DNA of 12,331 nucleotides, from NCBI GenBank assembly GCA_964555565.1, contig CAZKTF010000100.1, positions 1 through 12,331 of the forward strand, read 5' to 3'. Origin of the DNA: CAZKTF01 sp964555565. GTDB lineage: Bacteria > Planctomycetota > JAJSAM01 > JAKLKS01. The notes under the pieces are model-generated. The model was not told the DNA's origin. It was given only the letters and a program-made list of their open reading frames with translations, and made no database searches. This document shows positions 7,623 through 12,331 of the stretch, piece after piece; within the stretch, counting starts at the first letter, position 1, and each line of letters begins with the position of its first letter. The translations under genes were made by a program, and so were the position numbers.

Positions 7623-9482
7623 ATGGCCCTTCCCCCGGCGGCGGCGTTCCTCGTCCTCCCCCCGCCGGTCCCCGGGTGGCGGGCGGACCTCACCGGGGGG
7701 GAGGCGGTCCTCCCGGATCCGCTCGGGATCGCGGCGCCCGCGTTCCTCCTCGTCGTCCTCATGGCCGGGCTCGTCTGGTGGACCGCCGCCCGACGGTCCC
7801 GGACCGATGCGAAGCGCGCGCGTCCCGGGGAGGAGCCCCGGAGCGCCCCCGACGCCTCCCGGGATCTCTTCGAGCTGATGCCCGACGGCATCGTCGTCGT
7901 GGACTCCGGGGGCACGATCCTCCGCGTGAACGCGCAGGCCGAGGCGATGTTCGGCTACGGCCGGGCGGAGCTGGAAGGAAGCCCTGTCGAGGTCCTGCTT
8001 CCCGAGCGCCTGCGGGACGGGCATCCCCTGCACCGGGGGGACTACATGCGGGATCCGAGCACGAGGCCCATGGGGGTGCGGGCCGAGGTGCTCGGCCGGA
8101 GGAAGGACGGGAGCGAGTTCCCGGCGGGCGTCACCCTGGGGCAGGCGCGGATCGAGGGACGCACCGTCGTCATCAGCGCGGTGCGCGACGTCACGGAGCG
8201 GAAGGTCGCCGAGGAGGCCCTCCGCAGGGAGGTGGCGCTCGTCACCATGCTCGGCGACGCGGCCGCCGAGGCGAACCGGGCCGCGACGGTGGCGGAAGCC
8301 GTGCCGAGCATCCTCGGAGGTGTCTGCGGCTCCAGCCCGTGGCCCATCGGGCACATCTACCTCGTCGAGCGCGACGGAGGCGGGGAGGCGGTCCCGTCGA
8401 ACGTCTGGCACCTTCCGGACCCCGGTCGATTCGATCCCCTGCGGAAAGCGACGGCGGAGCTCCGCTTCGCCCCGGGCGTGGGGCTGGTGGGCCGGGTCCT
8501 CGCCGGGGGCAAGCCGATGTGGGTCGCGGACCCGGCCGACGAGCTCGTCGGGGCCCGGCAGGCGGCGGCCCGCGCCCTGGGGGTCCGCTCGTGGGCGGGA
8601 TTCCCGATCCTCGCCGGTCGCGAGGTCGCCGGAGTCCTCGAGTTCTTCTCCCTCGATCCGGGGAAGCCCGACCCGCGCCTGTTCGAGGTCGTCGGGCACG
8701 TCGCGAGCCTGCTGGGCCGCGTATTCGAGCGCCAGAAGGCCGCGGAGGCCCTCGCGCGTTCCGCGGCCGAGCTGGGACGGAGCAACAAGGACCTCGAGGA
8801 CTTCGCGCTCATCGCGTCCCACGACCTCCAGGAACCGCTGCGGAAGGTGGTGGCCTTCGGCGGGCTGCTGGGGGAACGGGCGGGGGCGGCCCTGGACGCG
8901 CGGAGTCGGGACTACCTGGCCCGCATGGACGCGGGCGCGCGGCGGATGCAGGCGCTCCTGCAAGGTCTCCTGGAGCTCTCGCGCGTCACGACGAGCGCGC
9001 GCGACTTCGAGCGGACCGACCTCGACTCCGTGGTCCGCGAGGTGGTCGCGGACCTCGAGGTCCTCCTGCGGGAGTCGGGCGGTCGCGTCGAGGCCGGGCA
9101 TCTCCCCGCCCTCCCCGCCGACCGCGTGCAGATGCGCCAGCTCCTCCAGAACCTCGTCGCCAACGCCCTGAAGTTCCGCCAGCCCGGGAGGACGCCCGTG
9201 GTCACCATCCGCGCGGAGCCGGCCTCCGGCGGGCGCTGGCGCCTGGAGGTCGCGGACAACGGGATCGGGTTCGACGAGAAGTACCTGGACCGTCTCTTCA
9301 AGCCGTTCGAGAGGCTCCACGGCCGCGAGGCGTACGCGGGCACCGGCATGGGGCTGTCCATCTGCCGGAAGATCGTGGCCCGCCACGGGGGGGAGATCAC
9401 GGCCCGGAGCACGCCCGGTGCGGGGAGCAGGTTCCTCGTCACGCTGCCCGGGCGTCCGGGGACCGGGGGAGGGCCGGAATGA
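7623..9482 (+). CDS. Membrane PAS-GAF sensor histidine kinase
   Basis: This is a 619-residue protein from the chosen ATG. One clear transmembrane segment (about 34-56, GIAAPAFLLVVLMAGLVWW) is followed by RRSR, so the catalytic part is cytoplasmic. A PAS domain (about 80-200; DLFELMPDGIVVVDSGGTIL, RDVTERK) precedes a GAF domain (about 206-370; FAPGVGLVGRVL, AGFPIL, GVLEFF). HisKA carries the phospho-His400 in IASHDLQEPLRKV, the phytochrome-like subtype often paired with Rcp1-type regulators. HATPase_c shows an N box (QNLVANALKF, 509-518), DNGIGF (545-550) and GTGMGLS (573-579). The start is uncertain: ATG 7623 lacks a good ribosome site. ATG 7437 would add 62 residues with clearly more A/T third positions and no recognisable domain, so I prefer 7623. 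ATGA overlap (4 bases) couples it to the next gene. The signal sensed is unknown. Confidence 0.92.
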   Translation: MALPPAAAFLVLPPPVPGWRADLTGGEAVLPDPLGIAAPAFLLVVLMAGLVWWTAARRSRTDAKRARPGEEPRSAPDASRDLFELMPDGIVVVDSGGTILRVNAQAEAMFGYGRAELEGSPVEVLLPERLRDGHPLHRGDYMRDPSTRPMGVRAEVLGRRKDGSEFPAGVTLGQARIEGRTVVISAVRDVTERKVAEEALRREVALVTMLGDAAAEANRAATVAEAVPSILGGVCGSSPWPIGHIYLVERDGGGEAVPSNVWHLPDPGRFDPLRKATAELRFAPGVGLVGRVLAGGKPMWVADPADELVGARQAAARALGVRSWAGFPILAGREVAGVLEFFSLDPGKPDPRLFEVVGHVASLLGRVFERQKAAEALARSAAELGRSNKDLEDFALIASHDLQEPLRKVVAFGGLLGERAGAALDARSRDYLARMDAGARRMQALLQGLLELSRVTTSARDFERTDLDSVVREVVADLEVLLRESGGRVEAGHLPALPADRVQMRQLLQNLVANALKFRQPGRTPVVTIRAEPASGGRWRLEVADNGIGFDEKYLDRLFKPFERLHGREAYAGTGMGLSICRKIVARHGGEITARSTPGAGSRFLVTLPGRPGTGGGPE

Positions 9483-9952
9483 GCGCGCCAGGGAAGCCCG
9501 TGACCCTCCTCCTCGCCGAGGACGACGACGACGACGTCTTCCTCACGCAGCAGGCCCTCGAGGAGTGCCGGCTCGTCAACGACCTCCACCGCGTCCGCGA
9601 CGGGGAGGAACTGATGGACTACCTCCTCCGCCGCGGACCCTACCGGGAAAGGGAATCCTCACCCGATCCGACCCTCATCCTCCTGGACCTCAACATGCCC
9701 CGGAAGGACGGCCGCGAGGCGCTCCAGGAGATCAAGTCGCACCCGGGCTTGCGGCACATCCCGGTCGTCGTCCTCACGACCTCCCAGGCGGAGGAGGACG
9801 TCGTCCGCTCCTACAGGCTGGGCGTGAACTCGTTCATCAGGAAGCCCGTGAGCTTCCCGGGCCTCGTCGAGGCCGTCCGGGTGCTGGGGCGGTACTGGTT
9901 CGAGATCGTCGAGCTGCCCGGGGGGACCCGCGCGGAAGGACCGGCATGCTGA
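9479..9952 (+). CDS. Single-domain Rcp1-like response regulator
   Basis: This is a 157-residue stand-alone receiver. The acidic pocket lies in LLAEDDDDDV (E14-D19), the phosphoacceptor is Asp70 (LILLDLNMPRKDG), Thr100 is in VVVLTTS and Lys122 is in FIRKPV. The lengthened loop between the second helix and third strand (LLRRGPYRERESSPDP) and the MPRKDG motif are typical of the Rcp1 family, which receives phosphate from phytochrome-like kinases. There is no DNA-binding or enzymatic output. The start is ATG 9479, overlapping the kinase stop (ATGA), with GGGGGAGGG at 9465-9473. Its own stop overlaps the hybrid kinase start by 7 bases. It probably shuttles phosphate from the upstream kinase to the hybrid kinase or acts by protein contact (inference). 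Confidence 0.93.
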   Translation: MSAPGKPVTLLLAEDDDDDVFLTQQALEECRLVNDLHRVRDGEELMDYLLRRGPYRERESSPDPTLILLDLNMPRKDGREALQEIKSHPGLRHIPVVVLTTSQAEEDVVRSYRLGVNSFIRKPVSFPGLVEAVRVLGRYWFEIVELPGGTRAEGPAC

Positions 9953-11880
9953 CGGAGGCGGCGGCCCGGGTCCTGATCGTCGAGGACGACGAGGACGACG
10001 CCTTCCTCATCCGGGACTACGTCACGGGGGATCCCATGGGCGGCACGGCGGTCGTCGACCGGGCGGCCACCGTCCCGGACGCCCTGGCGAAGCTGGGCCG
10101 GGAGCCCTACGACGTCCTCCTGGTCGATTACCGGCTGGGCGCCGAGGACGGGTTCGCCCTGCTGCGGGAGGCCCGGTCCAGGAAGATCCGGGTCCCGGCC
10201 ATCCTCCTCACGGGATACGGGAGCGAGGAGGTGGCGGTCGAGGCGATGAAGGCGGGCGTCGTGGACTACTTCTCCAAGGTGGGACTCGACCCCAAGGCAC
10301 TCGCCGCCGCGGTCCGCAACGCCGCCGAGCTGGGCCGCACCCGCCGGGACAAGGAGAGAGCCGAGGGCGCGCTCCGGGAGAGCGAGGAGCGCTACCGGCA
10401 GGTCTTCGAGCAGTCCCTCACGGGCAACGTCGTCAGCACCGTCGAGGGGCGGGTCCTCGCGTGCAACCGGGCGTTCGCCCGCATGCTCGGCTTCGGTTCG
10501 GTCGAGGAGGTCCTCGCCTCGGACGCCCGCGCGCACCACTCGACGCCCGAGGACCGGGAACGGTTCCTGGACGCGGTGCGCCGGCAGGGGTGCCTCGAAC
10601 TCCACGAGATGGACATGCGACGCCGGGACGGGAAGCCGCTCCGCGTCATCGCGAACGTCGTCGGGATCCGCGACGCCTCGGGCGGGCTGGTGGAGCTGCA
10701 GTGCAACGTCCTCGACGTCACCGAGAAGCGGAGGCTGGAGGAGCAGCTCCAGCAGGCGCAGAGGATGGAGGCCGTCGGGCGGCTCGCGGGGGGCATCGCC
10801 CACGACTTCAACAACCTCCTCACCGTCATCCTCGGGTTCGCGGACCTCGCCCGCTCCCGGCTGCCCCCCGGGGATCCCCAGGGGAAGCACCTCGACGAGA
10901 TCCGCAGGGCCGGCGACCGCGCGGCAGTCCTCACGAGACAGCTCCTCGCCTACAGCCGCAAGCAGATCCTCGAGCCCCGGGTCCTGGACCTGAACGGCGT
11001 CGCGGCCGGCATGGTCGGCATGCTCCGGAGGCTCATCGGGGAGGACATCGACCTCCGGAGCGTCCTGGCGCCGGACCTGGCGCGGGTCTTCATGGACCCC
11101 GGGCAGATGGAACAGGTCATCGCCAACCTCGTCGTGAACGCCCGCGACGCGATGGCCCTGGGGGGGACCCTGACGCTCCGGACGGAGAACGTCCTCCTCG
11201 ACCAGGACTTCGCGCGGCAGAGGAAGGAGGTCCGTCCCGGGCCCTACGTCCTGCTCGCGATCACGGACACCGGCGTCGGCATGGACGAAGAGACCCGGGC
11301 ACGCGTCTTCGAGCCGTACTTCACCACGAAGGAGAAGGGCAGGGGCACGGGCCTCGGCCTCGCCACGGTCTACGGGATCGTCAAGCAGGGCGGGGGATAC
11401 ATCTACGTCGAGAGTGAGCCGGGGAAGGGTACGACCTTCAGGATCTACCTCCCGCGTTCGGAGAGGTCCGCCGAGGCCCTCCCGGGGGCCCCGCCTGCGC
11501 CCTCCTCGGCCGCGGGCGTGGAGACGATCCTGGTGGTGGAGGACGAGGAAGCCATCCTCCACCTCGCGGAGGAGATCCTCCGGGGGCGCGGGTACACGGT
11601 GGTCGTGGCGCGGAGCACGGAGGAGGCCCTGGAGGCCGTTCGGAAGCACCAGGGCCCGCTGCACCTCCTCCTCACGGACGTGGTCCTCGCGGGGGGGAAC
11701 GGGCGCACCCTCGCGAAGCTCCTCGCCGAGCTCCGGCCCGGCGTGAAGGTCCTGTACATGTCGGGCTACACGGACGACACCGTCATCCAGCACGGCGTCT
11801 CGAGCGACGAGGTGGCGTTCCTCCAGAAGCCGTTCACGGCGGAGAGACTGGCCCGCCGCGTCCGCGAGGTGCTGGGCTAG
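9946..11880 (+). CDS. Hybrid histidine kinase, REC-PAS-HisKA-HATPase-REC
   Basis: This is a 644-residue soluble protein; I see no membrane segment. The N-terminal receiver (8-125) has EDD at 13-15, Asp61, Thr89 and Lys111. A PAS domain follows at about 143-262 (SEERYRQVFEQSLTGNVVST, ending in LDVTEKRR). HisKA carries His286 in GGIAHDFNNLLTVI, and HATPase has the N box NLVVNARDAM (394-403), DTGVGM (441-446) and GRGTGLGL (465-472). A Pro/Ala-rich linker (511-524) leads to the C-terminal receiver (527-644) with ED 532-533, Asp578, Ser606 and Lys628. All active-site residues are intact in both receivers. No Hpt or output domain is present, so a second phosphotransfer partner must lie elsewhere or be the Rcp1-like protein. 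The start is ATG 9946 with GGAAGGA (9934-9940). It is translationally coupled to the upstream gene. Confidence 0.94.
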   Translation: MLTEAAARVLIVEDDEDDAFLIRDYVTGDPMGGTAVVDRAATVPDALAKLGREPYDVLLVDYRLGAEDGFALLREARSRKIRVPAILLTGYGSEEVAVEAMKAGVVDYFSKVGLDPKALAAAVRNAAELGRTRRDKERAEGALRESEERYRQVFEQSLTGNVVSTVEGRVLACNRAFARMLGFGSVEEVLASDARAHHSTPEDRERFLDAVRRQGCLELHEMDMRRRDGKPLRVIANVVGIRDASGGLVELQCNVLDVTEKRRLEEQLQQAQRMEAVGRLAGGIAHDFNNLLTVILGFADLARSRLPPGDPQGKHLDEIRRAGDRAAVLTRQLLAYSRKQILEPRVLDLNGVAAGMVGMLRRLIGEDIDLRSVLAPDLARVFMDPGQMEQVIANLVVNARDAMALGGTLTLRTENVLLDQDFARQRKEVRPGPYVLLAITDTGVGMDEETRARVFEPYFTTKEKGRGTGLGLATVYGIVKQGGGYIYVESEPGKGTTFRIYLPRSERSAEALPGAPPAPSSAAGVETILVVEDEEAILHLAEEILRGRGYTVVVARSTEEALEAVRKHQGPLHLLLTDVVLAGGNGRTLAKLLAELRPGVKVLYMSGYTDDTVIQHGVSSDEVAFLQKPFTAERLARRVREVLG

Positions 11881-11987
11881 TATCACGGCGCGGCTCGGAG
11901 CGAATGACCCGGCACCGGCGGCCTGCCTCGCCGCCCGCCGAAGTTCCTCCGGGCGCCGAAGAGCTCGTCGCTACGATCGGCTGTTTC
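11881..11987. other. Intergenic gap before the tRNA genes
   Basis: The 107 bases contain a small hairpin, CGGCG (11916-11920) with CGCCG (11929-11933), and a TACGAT hexamer (11972-11977) placed correctly to be the -10 of the tRNA-Thr gene. I see no convincing -35 at 16-18 bases. No gene is visible. Confidence 0.3.
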
Positions 11988-12060
11988 GCCCGTGTAGCTC
12001 AGTTGGTAGAGCGCCTGCTTTGTAAGCAGGGGGTCGGGGGTTCGAGTCCCTCCGCGGGCT
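11988..12060 (+). tRNA. tRNA-Thr (anticodon UGU)
   Basis: A full cloverleaf of 73 bases. Acceptor GCCCGTG (11988-11994) pairs with CGCGGGC (12053-12059), with one T-G pair. The D-arm is GCTCAGTTGGTAGAGC. The anticodon stem CCTGC/GCAGG encloses TTTGTAA, with anticodon TGT at 12021-12023. The T-arm is GGGGG-TTCGAGT-CCCTC (12036-12052). The G1-C72 and C2-G71 pairs agree with threonine identity. The 3' CCA is not encoded (CCG follows the discriminator T), so it must be added by CCA transferase. Confidence 0.96.
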
Positions 12061-12084
12061 CCGTCCCCTCCCGGGCGCGGCCGT

Positions 12085-12169
12085 GGGCAGATACCGAAGC
12101 GGCCAAACGGGCCAGACTGTAAATCTGGTGGCTCAGCCTTCGCTGGTTCAAATCCAGCTCTGCCCACCA
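12085..12169 (+). tRNA. tRNA-Tyr (anticodon GUA)
   Basis: A class II tRNA of 85 bases including an encoded CCA (12167-12169). Acceptor GGGCAGA (12085-12091) pairs perfectly with TCTGCCC (12159-12165), with discriminator A. The anticodon stem CCAGA/TCTGG encloses CTGTAAA, with anticodon GTA at 12119-12121. The long variable arm (GGCTCAGCC) is typical of bacterial tRNA-Tyr. The T-arm is GCTGG-TTCAAAT-CCAGC. It lies 24 bases after tRNA-Thr, so the two are probably cotranscribed. Confidence 0.97.
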
Positions 12170-12177
12170 CACTCCAG

Positions 12178-12206
12178 ACGGCCGCGCCGCAGGGGGTTGC
12201 GGCCGT
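12178..12206 (+). terminator. Stem-loop after tRNA-Tyr, possible terminator or processing site
   Basis: ACGGCCGC (12178-12185) and GCGGCCGT (12199-12206) are perfect 8-bp inverted copies with a 13-base loop. An alternative internal hairpin is GCCGCA-GGGGGT-TGCGGC (12186-12203). No T-run follows. A second, looser repeat pairs GGGTTGC (12194-12200) with GCAACCC (12226-12232). From 12207 to the window end I see no gene. Confidence 0.4.
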
Positions 12207-12331
12207 ACTCCGCCTCGCGGACGCGGCAACCCGCGGCACATCGCGGTGCCCGAAAGCGCCGAGTACCCCGGGGTCAGCCGGGTGCATGACCGTACTTGCG
12301 AGGTCCGCCGGCCGAAACGGCCGTGAAGGTC

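Noticed and set aside
9520..9538. Tandem GAC triplets
   Set aside because: They encode the acidic pocket of the Rcp1-like receiver (EDDDDD) and need no repeat explanation.
6300..11952. 13-base identity GAAGTTCCTCCGG at 6300-6312 and 11940-11952
   Set aside because: A 13-base match within 12 kb of GC-rich sequence is expected by chance, and the flanks do not match.
11883..12287. A 134-codon minus-strand open frame across the tRNA genes
   Set aside because: Its peptide is simply the antisense reading of tRNA-Tyr and tRNA-Thr (GRAGFEPAKAEPPDLQS and GTRTPDPLLTKQALYQLSYT), a well-known spurious prediction.
12286..12331. A possible gene start ATG 12286 (MTVLARSAGRNGRE...) at the right edge
   Set aside because: Only 15 codons, no ribosome site and no recognisable family; cannot be supported.

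Overview
The window is very GC-rich (about 70% by eye), has almost uniform G/C third codon positions, and is densely packed on the + strand. It looks like a chromosomal segment of a high-GC, Gram-negative-type environmental bacterium, for example a deltaproteobacterial, acidobacterial or candidate-phylum lineage. I cannot fix the phylum from sequence alone. There are no transposases, phage genes or CRISPR arrays.

Region 1 (1-6334): a partial, membrane-anchored or exported protein of unknown family runs off the left edge on the - strand. A compact divergent promoter region (273-379) separates it from a tight + strand operon. That operon is prkA (AAA+ serine kinase/protease-like), yhbH/yeaH (DUF444, VWA-like), spoVR/ycgB, then aroC (chorismate synthase). 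The first three are the widely conserved stress/stationary-phase/sporulation trio. aroC, 24 bp downstream, is an unusual passenger.

Region 2 (6335-11880): a two-component signalling island. A LuxR/NarL-type response regulator with an altered receiver pocket is followed by a membrane PAS-GAF histidine kinase, a single-domain Rcp1-like response regulator and a REC-PAS-HK-REC hybrid kinase. The last three overlap by 4 and 7 bases and must be one operon. The LuxR gene and the kinase operon each begin with a long non-coding leader. The two leaders share a 20-base identical element, CGTAGGTCTACGGATTGACA, which fuses a small palindrome to a -35-like hexamer. A third, near-identical copy lies 30 bp from the first in the LuxR leader. 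This is the strongest unexplained signal in the window and suggests a private operator linking the LuxR regulator to the kinase operon. The LuxR leader also folds, by eye, into consecutive hairpins, the last of which pairs with its own Shine-Dalgarno sequence.

Region 3 (11881-12331): tRNA-Thr(UGU) and tRNA-Tyr(GUA), followed by a stem-loop and about 125 bases in which I see no gene.

Working model (inference): the membrane kinase senses an envelope or cytoplasmic cue through PAS/GAF and phosphorylates the Rcp1-like protein. The hybrid kinase exchanges phosphate within the same circuit. The LuxR protein is the only DNA-binding output present and may control itself and the kinase operon through the shared box.
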